From Verrucomicrobiaceae bacterium (lineage in GTDB: Bacteria > Verrucomicrobiota > Verrucomicrobiia > Verrucomicrobiales > Verrucomicrobiaceae), in contig JAEUHM010000025.1 in NCBI GenBank assembly GCA_016795485.1, forward strand, positions 186,001 through 250,000: DNA of 64,000 nt. Reading direction: 5' to 3'. Positions within the stretch are counted from its first letter, which is position 1. The number at the start of each line of letters is the position of its first letter. Positions 54,423-62,799 of the stretch are shown piece after piece. A program made the translations under genes and the position numbers. The notes beneath the pieces were generated by a model. The model saw nothing but the letters and a program-made list of their open reading frames with translations, was not told the DNA's origin and did no database searches.

Positions 54423-56489
54423 ATGCGCCCCATTCTACTGATCGCCTTTGCGTTGTTAGCCAACATCCCAGTGGCCAATTGTGCGCCACTGGTCGTTGGG
54501 TTCGAGCGTTTCCATGCCGCAAAACCCGATGCCATCGGGGGACAACTCCTTTACAACGAACTGGGTTGTATCAATTGCCACGGGGGAGACAAGCAACTTC
54601 CTCTGAGGAATGGACCGGTTCTTCCAGGGATCATGTCCCGATACCAATCAGAGTGGGTCAAGCAGTTCCTGACCAATCCTCATTCATGCAAAGAAGGAAC
54701 CAACATGCCCCACTTGCTCGCTGAGAGCGAAGTGGATGCGGTGATGCACTATTTGGCGTCCATCAAGACCAAGACCAGCAAGCCAAAGTCTGCCAAGTAT
54801 CTAAATGCCGAACGCGGTAGCGATGTCTATCACACCGCGGGGTGTGTGGCGTGCCATCAGCCAGGGAAGGATTTCCAACCACCAACCGGCGTGCCAGCAC
54901 CGGCATCGTTTTCGCATTCCTCCATCGCGCTGCCAGACCTGAAGGCAAAGTACAGCCTGGGGACACTGATGGACTTCCTGACCGATCCCTTAAAGATCCG
55001 AACAGACAATCGGATGCCTCATACAAAGCTTGAAGCATCAGACGTCACGGATCTTGCGGCGTTTCTGCTCGATATGCAGCAAAGCGATGGCTCCATCGTG
55101 CCTGGCATCAAGACGTTCAAACTCGACCCATCGCCTGCAAAACAAGGCATCGACATCGTCAAGCGCTCAGGTTGCGCATCATGCCATCAATTGCCCGCAG
55201 AAGTGCGTTCGGAGGTCCGGGACATCGCCAACATTGATGGAGGCTGCATGTCTTCTTCACCGAGAGTACGCTACGACCTTTCCCAAGCACAGAGGGCGGC
55301 ACTGAAAGCCTATCTCGGCCAAAGATCCGCTCCAACCTCAACGAAAGTTCAAGCTTCACTCACCTTACAAGCGCTCAACTGTACTCAATGCCACGTGCGA
55401 GATGGAGTTGGTGGCCCGGATACAGCGCGAAAGGCCTACTTTACTGGCGACCACAACCTCGGTGACACAGGAATGCTGCCGCCACCGCTCGGGGAGGCCG
55501 GAAGGAAGATGCACATCGCATGGATGACTGATGTATTAGCCGGCAAGAAGCGGATCAGGCCCTATTTGCAGACACAGATGCCAGTGTATGCCCAACTAGC
55601 CACCACTCTGCCGGCATTGCTGAAGAAAGCCGATGAAATCACCGAGAAGCCACTGCCTAAAGGTCAACCCGAAGCGGGACAAAAGCTGCTCGGCACGATG
55701 GGGGGCCTGGGTTGCATCACGTGCCATCGCTGGGGAGATCGCCCGTCACTCGGCATCCAGGCTTTGGACATCCGTTCGCTAGCCACCCGCATCCAGGGCC
55801 CATGGCTCAGAGATTATCTCATCAACCCAGCCTCCCATCGACCGGGCACCTTGATGCCATCCTTTTGGCCAGGTGGCAAAGCAGCCAATCAGACCATCTT
55901 GGGAGGTGACACGGACGCACAGATTGCCTCCATCCTCGCTTTTTCCGCAACTGGTAATGGCTTACCTGAAGGCTATCCCGCTATGCAAGCCGGGGAGTTT
56001 GAGCTCCTGCCAAAAGATCGGCCTATCATCCAACGGACGTTCATGGAGAGTGTGGGTGCAAAGGCAATCGTCGTGGGTTTCCCTGCGGGAATCCATTTGG
56101 CCTACGATGCCGATCACTGTCATCCAGCGCTCGTGTGGAAAGGGCGGTTCTTCGATGCTTACAACACGTGGTTCACGCGAGCAGCTCCCTTTGAGAAGCC
56201 CTTGGGTGACGTGATCGGCCGATGGCCTGATGAAAGCTCAGGCGCTGACGCCAAGAGGTTTGGAGGCTACAAGTTGGACTCTTCAGGTGTGCCGACATTC
56301 CTCTTCCAGGTCGGCTCCATTCAGATTCAAGAGCGCCTAGAGCCGAAAGATGGCCAGCTGTATCGCCATCTGTCGTGGGATTCATCGAAGATGGCAAACG
56401 TTACGATCAGCCACCCGCCTGAAGCCCAGTTCCAGGAGGCCGCTGATAGCAGACCGGGCCAGTTGCACTACATCTACTCGTGGAAATGA
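54423..56489 (+). CDS. Pentaheme c-type cytochrome
   Basis: The 688-residue exported protein carries five CxxCH heme motifs: CINCH at residues 49-53, CVACH at 141, CASCH at 251, CTQCH at 320 and CITCH at 431. The signal peptide (MRPILLIAFALLANIPVANC) precedes them. The C-terminal 200 residues lack heme motifs and include an immunoglobulin-like or propeller-like segment. It likely collects electrons from the beta-propeller dehydrogenase encoded next, whose ATG overlaps its stop codon (56486-56489). Confidence 0.88.
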   Translation: MRPILLIAFALLANIPVANCAPLVVGFERFHAAKPDAIGGQLLYNELGCINCHGGDKQLPLRNGPVLPGIMSRYQSEWVKQFLTNPHSCKEGTNMPHLLAESEVDAVMHYLASIKTKTSKPKSAKYLNAERGSDVYHTAGCVACHQPGKDFQPPTGVPAPASFSHSSIALPDLKAKYSLGTLMDFLTDPLKIRTDNRMPHTKLEASDVTDLAAFLLDMQQSDGSIVPGIKTFKLDPSPAKQGIDIVKRSGCASCHQLPAEVRSEVRDIANIDGGCMSSSPRVRYDLSQAQRAALKAYLGQRSAPTSTKVQASLTLQALNCTQCHVRDGVGGPDTARKAYFTGDHNLGDTGMLPPPLGEAGRKMHIAWMTDVLAGKKRIRPYLQTQMPVYAQLATTLPALLKKADEITEKPLPKGQPEAGQKLLGTMGGLGCITCHRWGDRPSLGIQALDIRSLATRIQGPWLRDYLINPASHRPGTLMPSFWPGGKAANQTILGGDTDAQIASILAFSATGNGLPEGYPAMQAGEFELLPKDRPIIQRTFMESVGAKAIVVGFPAGIHLAYDADHCHPALVWKGRFFDAYNTWFTRAAPFEKPLGDVIGRWPDESSGADAKRFGGYKLDSSGVPTFLFQVGSIQIQERLEPKDGQLYRHLSWDSSKMANVTISHPPEAQFQEAADSRPGQLHYIYSWK

Positions 56490-57967
56490 AATCACTGATT
56501 TTCCCATTCTTGGCTGTCATAGCCTCTGCGGCTGATCCCTATGTGATTAGCGACATCTTAACCGCGAACACGTTGGCCAACTCGCGGAGTACGGATTGGA
56601 AACCCGGCCAAGGGATCACTCTCGAAGTCAGCGGTATGGACTGGCTTCCAGACGGCAGGTTAGCCGTAGCTCTCCGCAAGGGAGAAGTTTGGCTACTGGG
56701 CAATGTCCACACAGAAAAGGCATCGGACGTCACTTACAAACTGTTTGCTTCGGGGTTGCACGAGCCTCTTGGCTTGAGATGTGAGGGCAAAGACCTCCTG
56801 ATCACTCAGAGATCGGAACTCACGCGCCTACGAGATGTAAATGGCGATGACCAAGCCGATGAGTATCTCACCGATGCATCCGGTTGGGGCGTTTCAGGGG
56901 CCTATCACGGCTATGCCTATGGCCCAAAGCAAGACGGTCAAGGGCAGGACTGGATGGCTCTGAATGTCGATATGGGAGATCACTCCGACAACAAGCGCGG
57001 ATGGAGAGGATGGGCTGTCGTAAAGGGCAAAGACGGCAATATCCTGCCCATGGCAGCTGGCTTGCGGAGTCCGTGTGGCCTTGGTGCGAATCGAGAGGGC
57101 GACATGTTCTGTGTCGACCAACAAGGCACCTGGGTTCCTGCCACACCCGTGTTTCATCTGCGGAAGGGTATCTTTATGCTCAACCAAGAAGGCCTTCCCT
57201 CTCAGAATCTGCCAGGATCGCCTCTGAAGCTGCCTGAGAAATTGCCAAACGGTGTACCTTACCCCGAAGCGCTCAGGTCCGTGCCGCAAATGGTTCCTCC
57301 AGCCGTGTGGCTGCCTTATAACAAGGCAGGTCGTAGCGGGACAGACATTGTCTTGTGCAACGCTAAAGGAAGGTTCGGGCCCTACGATGGACAGCTATTT
57401 GTTGCTGAGTTCACGGATGCCAAGATCAATCGAGTCTTCCTTGAGAAAGTAGACGGGGAATACCAGGGCGCAGTTTTTCCGTTCGTCGGTGGGTTCGCTT
57501 CCGGAATCGTGAGACTGTCCATGAGCGCCGAAGGTCAACTTTTCGTCGGCATGACAAGTCGCGGGTGGTCCTCTCTCGGCACCCGTGCTTACGGACTCCA
57601 ACGGGTCAAATGGAACGGTGTCAGCGACTTCGCCATCAAGGAAATGCGGGCTCTTCCAGACGGCTTTGAACTCACCTTCACTGAGCCGGTAGATGCCAAA
57701 TCCGCAACGAACACAAAATCCTACTCCATGACTAGCTACACTTACCTGTACAGCGGTGCGTACGGCAGTGATGAGATTGACACAAAGACGTTGGCCGTCA
57801 CGAGCGCCACCATCAATGAAGCTAACACCCAAGTCCGCCTTAAAGTCTCTGGCTTGCGCCCAATCTACGTCCATGAGCTCCAAGCAACCGGTATCCGATC
57901 CGCAAGCGGCCAGCCGCTGAAGTCACCTGCAGCTTATTACACGCTGAATCGGATTCCGACGAAGTAA
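56486..57967 (+). CDS. Exported beta-propeller dehydrogenase-like protein
   Basis: The 493-residue protein has a short signal peptide (MKSLIFPFLAVIASAADP) and a PVC-type propeller: GMDWLPDGRLAVALRKGEVWL, YKLFASGLHEPLGLRCEGKDLLITQRSELTRLRDVNGD, AAGLRSPCGLGANREGDMFCVDQQGTW and GRSGTDIVLCNAKGRFGPYDGQLFVAEFTDAKI. The family is related to PQQ sugar and sorbosone dehydrogenases. The last 100 residues form a separate beta-domain. It is the last gene of the cassette, and I see no PQQ gene. Confidence 0.82.
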   Translation: MKSLIFPFLAVIASAADPYVISDILTANTLANSRSTDWKPGQGITLEVSGMDWLPDGRLAVALRKGEVWLLGNVHTEKASDVTYKLFASGLHEPLGLRCEGKDLLITQRSELTRLRDVNGDDQADEYLTDASGWGVSGAYHGYAYGPKQDGQGQDWMALNVDMGDHSDNKRGWRGWAVVKGKDGNILPMAAGLRSPCGLGANREGDMFCVDQQGTWVPATPVFHLRKGIFMLNQEGLPSQNLPGSPLKLPEKLPNGVPYPEALRSVPQMVPPAVWLPYNKAGRSGTDIVLCNAKGRFGPYDGQLFVAEFTDAKINRVFLEKVDGEYQGAVFPFVGGFASGIVRLSMSAEGQLFVGMTSRGWSSLGTRAYGLQRVKWNGVSDFAIKEMRALPDGFELTFTEPVDAKSATNTKSYSMTSYTYLYSGAYGSDEIDTKTLAVTSATINEANTQVRLKVSGLRPIYVHELQATGIRSASGQPLKSPAAYYTLNRIPTK

Positions 57968-57992
57968 CGCCTGTTGACAAAAAGCGAGAAGG

Positions 57993-58886
57993 CTATCCTC
58001 TCGGATGGAACTGACGATGCACGGCCTTGAGACGAGCTTCATCCACGTGGGTGTAAATCTGCGTGGTGGTGATACTTGCATGACCAAGCATTTCCTGGAT
58101 CACGCGCAAGTCAGCGCCGTGTGATAGTAGATGCGTGGCAAAGCTATGTCGAAGGAGATGAGGGTGAAGCTTGTCTGGGGGGAGACCCGCCCGCTCGGCA
58201 CGTTCCTTAACAATCTGCTGCACCCTCGAAGGGCTGAGTGCTGTGCCGCGCTCGCTGAGAAAGATCCAGCTCTCCGTTTTCGGGCGCACAAGGCTTGGCC
58301 GTCCATGCTGAAGGTACTCCTCAACTCGGTGTCGCGCCTCGGTTCCTATTGGGGTCAGCCGGGTTTTGTTTCCTTTGCCCGTCACCCGCAACCAGCCAGA
58401 GTCCAAATCAAGGTTCTCCAGTCGCGCACCTAACAACTCCGACAATCGGAGACCCGATGCATAGAATAACTCCAGAATGGCCCGATCACGGCGATCTAGC
58501 GGGCCATTTCCATCCACACTTTCAACCAATCGCTTGATCTCGACCTCGTTCAGCGTGTCTGGTAGGTGCTGTTCGAGTTTGGGGAGCAGAATCGGCTCGG
58601 ACGGGTCGGTGACTAGTTTGCCACGCATCCGTTGCCACTTGAGCCAGTGCTTGACGATGATGAGTTCGAGCCTTGCGGTGTTGTGAGCCACTCCATCCGT
58701 GCGCCGTTTGGCGAGGTAGCGAGTGATGTGCTCGGTCTTGAGTTCTCTGGGCGTGGTGATTGCCAACTCGTCCCGACAAAACGAGCCAAAGTGCTCCAAA
58801 ATGTCGCCACACATCGTCTGATAGCGCTCCGAGTGGCCGCGCTCCGTGGCAAGATACATGATGAAGGATTCGATGGCGGCGTCCAT
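57993..58886 (-). CDS. XerC/XerD-type tyrosine recombinase
   Basis: The 297-residue protein has the SAM-like N-terminal domain (ESFIMYLATERGHSERYQ, TEHITRYLAKRRTDG) and the catalytic domain: ASGLRLSELLGARLEN with the first Arg, VTGKGNKTRLTPI with Lys, HLLRHSFATHLL with His and Arg, LGHASITTTQIYTHVD with His and the nucleophile Tyr. Its length and start match Xer recombinases, which resolve chromosome dimers at dif. ATG 58886 (MDAAIESF) was chosen over an upstream TTG. No transposition or phage genes lie beside it. Confidence 0.9.
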   Translation of the reverse strand: MDAAIESFIMYLATERGHSERYQTMCGDILEHFGSFCRDELAITTPRELKTEHITRYLAKRRTDGVAHNTARLELIIVKHWLKWQRMRGKLVTDPSEPILLPKLEQHLPDTLNEVEIKRLVESVDGNGPLDRRDRAILELFYASGLRLSELLGARLENLDLDSGWLRVTGKGNKTRLTPIGTEARHRVEEYLQHGRPSLVRPKTESWIFLSERGTALSPSRVQQIVKERAERAGLPPDKLHPHLLRHSFATHLLSHGADLRVIQEMLGHASITTTQIYTHVDEARLKAVHRQFHPRG

Positions 58887-58985
58887 GTCGGATTTGCTGA
58901 ATATTAGCAGATCCAAGATTATTTGCCATCTTCAACCGGCCACTTGCATGAACAATCCTGGCAGTCTAGGGTCTGAAAAACTGGA

Positions 58986-59222
58986 ATGAGTGCCCCCGAC
59001 GAATCGAAAGACAGCAGAGCCCGGCAAGCCGAGAAAATCGTCCATCACCCTGATCAATACAAAGTCTGTGAAGGGTGTGGCTCGATCGTTGTAGCCCGTG
59101 CAGTGACCTGCCCGAGTTGCCATGGTTACCGTTTTGACACGTCCGCAGCCCGGATCGTGTCCCAAGCCCAAGCCCTGGCCCTTCGGAATCCTAGTTCAGT
59201 GCTTTCTTCGGACCTTTCGTAA
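58986..59222 (+). CDS. Small zinc-ribbon protein
   Basis: The 78-residue protein has one zinc ribbon, C28EGC31 and C42PSC45 (KVCEGCGSIV, VTCPSCHGYRF), after a charged N-terminus. Such ribbons often bind RNA or other proteins. The function is unknown. It faces the XerD-type gene on the other strand and has no clear partner. Confidence 0.7.
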   Translation: MSAPDESKDSRARQAEKIVHHPDQYKVCEGCGSIVVARAVTCPSCHGYRFDTSAARIVSQAQALALRNPSSVLSSDLS

Positions 59223-59234
59223 CGAAGCACCCAG

Positions 59235-60233
59235 TCACAGGCCTCCGGTGCTCATTTTGAGGATTTGCCCGTAGTAGGAGGCAAAAAACGAAATGATGCT
59301 CCAGCCGACATAGGCCACGACGCTGAAATAGAGTACCTTGGGCAGCATTTCGGCCGCTCGTTTTTGGGCACCGATCGCAAACTCGGTCTCGGTCTGGCTC
59401 CAGCGCTTCATTTCGAGATCCACGGTCCCTGCGGCTTCTGCTGCATGAATGGAATCGACGAAGACTTTTGGGAAAGCACTGCTCCCCCCGGCCTCCAGTG
59501 CTTCTGAAAGCGGTTCACCTGCGTCCACCACACTTGCTGCTCTTTCAGAGGCGACTTCCATCAACTTGCTTTGCGCCGCCGAGCCGGCCATGCGCGTGAC
59601 ATCTGCCACGCGAATACCAGCACTGAGGGCTGCATGAAAAACCTGACAAAACCTGCCCAGGGTCCAGTGATCGCGCACTTTGCCGGCCCAGGGGATGCTG
59701 CGGGCAAGTCGATCCGCAAGCACCGATGAACTCACCTTGGCCCTGATGGTGCGCCAAACCCACCAAGTGACTGCGGTGAGCAACCACAGGATCACGAGGC
59801 GAGTCGCCATAGCCCTCCCCAGTGAAAAGGTCGTCCCGGTAAGGCTGGCTGTTAGATAGTTGCTGAGCACCGGAACAAGAGCACCGGCATTAGCCAAAAT
59901 GAGCGGATAGATGAGAGCAGAGCGCGCCGCTGCTTGGCTTGAAGCCTCGGCTTCAAATGCCTCTGCCAAGTGGGTGCATGAATCATCCAAGCGTCCCGTG
60001 CGCTCCCCCGCCCTGAGCATTTGAACTTCCAGAGCAGTCGCACTCGCCTCTTCTAGGGCTGTGGCGAGCCCTCCACCTCGAATCAGGCCGGTCTTCACAC
60101 GCTCCAAGAACTGACGAACAGCAGGAGTGGGGTTCTGCGAAAGCAATAGCTCAACGCTCCGATCCAAATGGAATCCGGAACCGATCAACCGCGCCAGTTG
60201 ACGATAGAACTGTGCCTTGGCCTTAAGCGACAT
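59235..60233 (-). CDS. Type II secretion/type IV pilus GspF-like protein
   Basis: The 332-residue protein has the GspF fold twice: an N-terminal copy (KAQFYRQLARLIGSGFHLDRSVELLL, GGGLATALEEA, LQMLRAGERTGRLDD) and a C-terminal copy (GRFCQVFHAALSAGIRVADVTRMA, EPLSEALEAGGSSAFPKVFV, HAAEAAGTVDLEMKRW), with three membrane helices. GspF is the inner-membrane platform of type II secretion and pilus machines. No other pilus or secretion genes are adjacent. Confidence 0.85.
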   Translation of the reverse strand: MSLKAKAQFYRQLARLIGSGFHLDRSVELLLSQNPTPAVRQFLERVKTGLIRGGGLATALEEASATALEVQMLRAGERTGRLDDSCTHLAEAFEAEASSQAAARSALIYPLILANAGALVPVLSNYLTASLTGTTFSLGRAMATRLVILWLLTAVTWWVWRTIRAKVSSSVLADRLARSIPWAGKVRDHWTLGRFCQVFHAALSAGIRVADVTRMAGSAAQSKLMEVASERAASVVDAGEPLSEALEAGGSSAFPKVFVDSIHAAEAAGTVDLEMKRWSQTETEFAIGAQKRAAEMLPKVLYFSVVAYVGWSIISFFASYYGQILKMSTGGL

Positions 60234-60280
60234 GCGTCACTCAAACGGAGGTTACGCGGTCGAGCAATGCAAAGAATGAC

Positions 60281-60730
60281 TCAAGCTGCCAGATCGATGA
60301 TGCGGCTCGTGTGGATCGCGGGATTGACCACGTCACGCACGAACGGTGCGGGATCGGCTGCCTTACCAAACACGTAAATGCGCTTCCGGAGCGTTAGTTT
60401 GTTTAACGTGAAGGCTGGTTTATCTAGAGTTCGATAATACTGGAGGATCATCTCCTTTTCCAAATCAAGGGCACCGCCTTTCATGCCATATTCAAGCACG
60501 AACGAAGCCTTCGGGAAAAGAGGCTGGCCTCCCTCGTGAATGTCTTGGCTAATGGCGTCCTGCAAGACTTTGGAGACAAAGGATTTCAGTGCGGCGGCAT
60601 CGCCGTCAAACTCAATGACATAGCATTGGGTCTCGCGATAGGTGAGGGGCTGTGAGGAAGGGGCGTAGAGCAGCTTGTTGCAGTCGCTTTCTTTGTCGAA
60701 CTTGCCGGTGATCTCGAAGGTCTGTGTCAT
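60281..60730 (-). CDS. Hypothetical protein
   Basis: The 149-residue protein lacks a signal peptide. It has an alternating helix/strand pattern: FEITGKFDKESDCNKLLYAP, TQCYVIEFDGDAAALKSFVSKVL, SFVLEYGMKGGALDLEKE, PFVRDVVNPAIHTSRIIDLA. I do not recognise a family. It lies 10 bp after accD on the same strand, so it may be co-transcribed. Confidence 0.6.
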   Translation of the reverse strand: MTQTFEITGKFDKESDCNKLLYAPSSQPLTYRETQCYVIEFDGDAAALKSFVSKVLQDAISQDIHEGGQPLFPKASFVLEYGMKGGALDLEKEMILQYYRTLDKPAFTLNKLTLRKRIYVFGKAADPAPFVRDVVNPAIHTSRIIDLAA

Positions 60731-60740
60731 GGAAGGGGGA

Positions 60741-61574
60741 TTAGCCGCGGGTCATGTAACGGAGAAGTGCTGCCAAGGTCGTGCGCATGTCCTTGCGCAC
60801 CACAATGCGGTCCAGCAGCCCGTGTTGAAGCATGAACTCTGCTGTCTGGAAGCCTTTGGGCAGATCAGCGTGAGTGGTTTCCTTCACCACACGTGCACCG
60901 GCAAAGCCGATCATGCATCCTGGCTCAGCGAGGATGACATCTCCGAGTGTTGCAAAGCTAGCCGTGACACCGCCCGTAGTGGGGTGAGTGAGAACAGAGA
61001 TGAACGGAAGACGGGCTTCACTATGCCGTGCCAGTGCACCACTGGTCTTGCCCATCTGCATCAAACTCAAAATGCCTTCATGCATGCGAGCTCCACCTGA
61101 GGATGAAAAGACGATGACCGCCTTCCCTTCAGCCGTAGCTGCCTCGATGGCTCGGGTGATCTTCTCTCCCACCACGCTGCCCATGCTCCCGCCGAGGAAA
61201 CGGAAGTCCATGATGGCCAAAAGGACGGGAATGGACTCAATGGCTCCCCTACCGGTCAGCACAGCTTCTCCAAGACCTGTCTTCTCTTGGTTGGCAGCCA
61301 CCTTTTCCACATAGCCTTTGAAGCCCAGGGGATTGACCGAGTTCAATGTAGCATCCATCTCCACGAAGGTGCCGTCATCACACAGGCTGGCCACACGCTC
61401 CGGGGCGCTCATCGTGAAATGGTATCCACAGTGGGTGCAGACGCGGAGGTTCTTCACCAGCGCCTGTTCATAAAGGCTCTCGCCGCAGGACGGACACTTT
61501 GTCCACAGTCCTTCCGGCATGTCTCTTTTCTTCTCGCCGAGGTCATCGACGGTGCGTTTCTTGAAAATAGGCAT
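60741..61574 (-). CDS. accD: Acetyl-CoA carboxylase carboxyltransferase subunit beta
   Basis: The 277-residue protein begins MPIFKKRTVDDLGEKK and has the four-Cys zinc ribbon (KCPSCGESLYEQ, VCTHCGYHF), then the carboxyltransferase fold: GRGAIESIPVLLAIMDFRFLGGSMGSVVGEKI, VIVFSSSGGARMHEGILSLMQMGKTSGAL and VLTHPTTGGVTASFATLGD. AccD makes malonyl-CoA with AccA and biotinylated AccB. ATG 61574 is chosen over an in-frame upstream start. The plsX-fabH pair and bioB are 33 kb away. Confidence 0.95.
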   Translation of the reverse strand: MPIFKKRTVDDLGEKKRDMPEGLWTKCPSCGESLYEQALVKNLRVCTHCGYHFTMSAPERVASLCDDGTFVEMDATLNSVNPLGFKGYVEKVAANQEKTGLGEAVLTGRGAIESIPVLLAIMDFRFLGGSMGSVVGEKITRAIEAATAEGKAVIVFSSSGGARMHEGILSLMQMGKTSGALARHSEARLPFISVLTHPTTGGVTASFATLGDVILAEPGCMIGFAGARVVKETTHADLPKGFQTAEFMLQHGLLDRIVVRKDMRTTLAALLRYMTRG

Positions 61575-61591
61575 AGTTTGGCGGGCGCACA

Positions 61592-62392
61592 CTAGCCCCT
61601 TGCTACGGTGATCACAACCACCTTCTCCACCCCTGCGTGACGGGTCAAAACCCGGGCACACGCGTGTGTCGTGGCTCCCGTGGTGAATACATCGTCCACA
61701 AGCAAGACCTTTCGGCCAGCGAGGAGGCCACTTTCGCCACGAAAGGCCTTTTTGACCTCAAATGCTGACTTCAGATTCTCGAGACGCTGTTTCCGGGTGA
61801 GCGATGCCTGATGCCCGGTGCTTCGAATACGTCGAAGGGCTTCCAAAAACGGAATGTTGCGGGCACGCGACACCTGAAGACAAAGTTCTTCACTTTGGTT
61901 GAACTCTCGCTCCCTCCGCCGAGCACCATGAAGGGGGACGGGCACCAGAACCCAGTCCTGTAGACGTTCGCTGGCAAAGCGCGGATCATCCAAAGCCGTC
62001 AGCAGCATCGCCCCCAAGCACTCACGCAGCCCCAGATCACCGCCGTACTTGAACTTGTGGATCAACTCACGAACGGCCCCTTCTGCGTGATAACCCGCAA
62101 TGGCGAAATCGAAGTCGTAGTCGCGTCCAGCACAGTTGTCGCACTTGAACTCGCCTTGAATGGCTCCGTCATAGGCTTCTCCACAGCGCGCACAAAACGG
62201 TGGTTCAACTCGATGCAGTTGTTTCTCACACGAGGCACAAAACCACTCCCCATACTGGCTGTGAGGCTCCCATTCGGGCAAGAAGACATCACAAACTCGG
62301 CACACGCGCGGAAAGCAGACATTGATCAATGCACGTCGTGCCGCAGGCAGCCAATTCACTGCCCCAGCCAAGATGCGCTTCCCTCCTGACAT
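61592..62392 (-). CDS. ComF-family phosphoribosyltransferase-like protein
   Basis: The 266-residue protein carries ComF features: an N-terminal four-Cys zinc ribbon (CRVCDVFLPEWEPHS, WFCASCEKQLH, PFCARCGEAYDG, KCDNCAGRDYDF) and the PRPP-binding motif VLLVDDVFTTGATTHA. ComF proteins are needed for DNA uptake in some bacteria; many lineages keep them for unknown reasons. It lies 17 bp from accD. Confidence 0.9.
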   Translation of the reverse strand: MSGGKRILAGAVNWLPAARRALINVCFPRVCRVCDVFLPEWEPHSQYGEWFCASCEKQLHRVEPPFCARCGEAYDGAIQGEFKCDNCAGRDYDFDFAIAGYHAEGAVRELIHKFKYGGDLGLRECLGAMLLTALDDPRFASERLQDWVLVPVPLHGARRREREFNQSEELCLQVSRARNIPFLEALRRIRSTGHQASLTRKQRLENLKSAFEVKKAFRGESGLLAGRKVLLVDDVFTTGATTHACARVLTRHAGVEKVVVITVARG

Positions 62393-62421
62393 AGCTTGGC
62401 TATGCTGGACCAGTCATCGTC

Positions 62422-62790
62422 ATGAAGCAAGAGCGCGTCGTCATTCTCGGAGCCAGCAACAAAACAGATCGCTACTCTTATAAAGCCATGAAACTGCTCC
62501 AGAAACACGGGCACCAGACCCTGCTCGTTCATCCGGCGCTCAAAGAAATCGAAGGCACGTCCGTCGTGCCCTCACTCAAGCAAGTAGAAGGTCCGGTGGA
62601 CACCATCACCATCTACACCAACGCATCTGTCTCCTCTGCGGCCTACGACGACATCGTCACGCTCAAACCAGCTCGTGTCATCTTTAACCCCGGTACCGAA
62701 AACCCTGCCCTGGAGGAAAAACTAGCGAATGCGGGCATTCCGTCAGAAGAGGCCTGCACGCTCGTATTGCTGACTACCGGCCAGTATTGA
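62422..62790 (+). CDS. CoA-binding domain protein
   Basis: The 122-residue protein is a single Rossmann-type CoA-binding domain: ERVVILGASNKTDRYSYKAM, HQTLLVHPALKEIEG, DTITIYTNASVSSAAYDDI and ARVIFNPGTENPALEEKL. Small proteins of this type bind CoA and may act in regulation or acyl transfer. It is divergent from comF (30 bp) and 9 bp before the aminotransferase gene. Confidence 0.82.
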   Translation: MKQERVVILGASNKTDRYSYKAMKLLQKHGHQTLLVHPALKEIEGTSVVPSLKQVEGPVDTITIYTNASVSSAAYDDIVTLKPARVIFNPGTENPALEEKLANAGIPSEEACTLVLLTTGQY

Positions 62791-62799
62791 TTTATCGCC

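Noticed and set aside
57993-58886. XerD-type recombinase as part of a mobile element
   Set aside because: No transposition, phage or cargo genes, and no terminal repeats were found beside it; a housekeeping Xer protein fits better.
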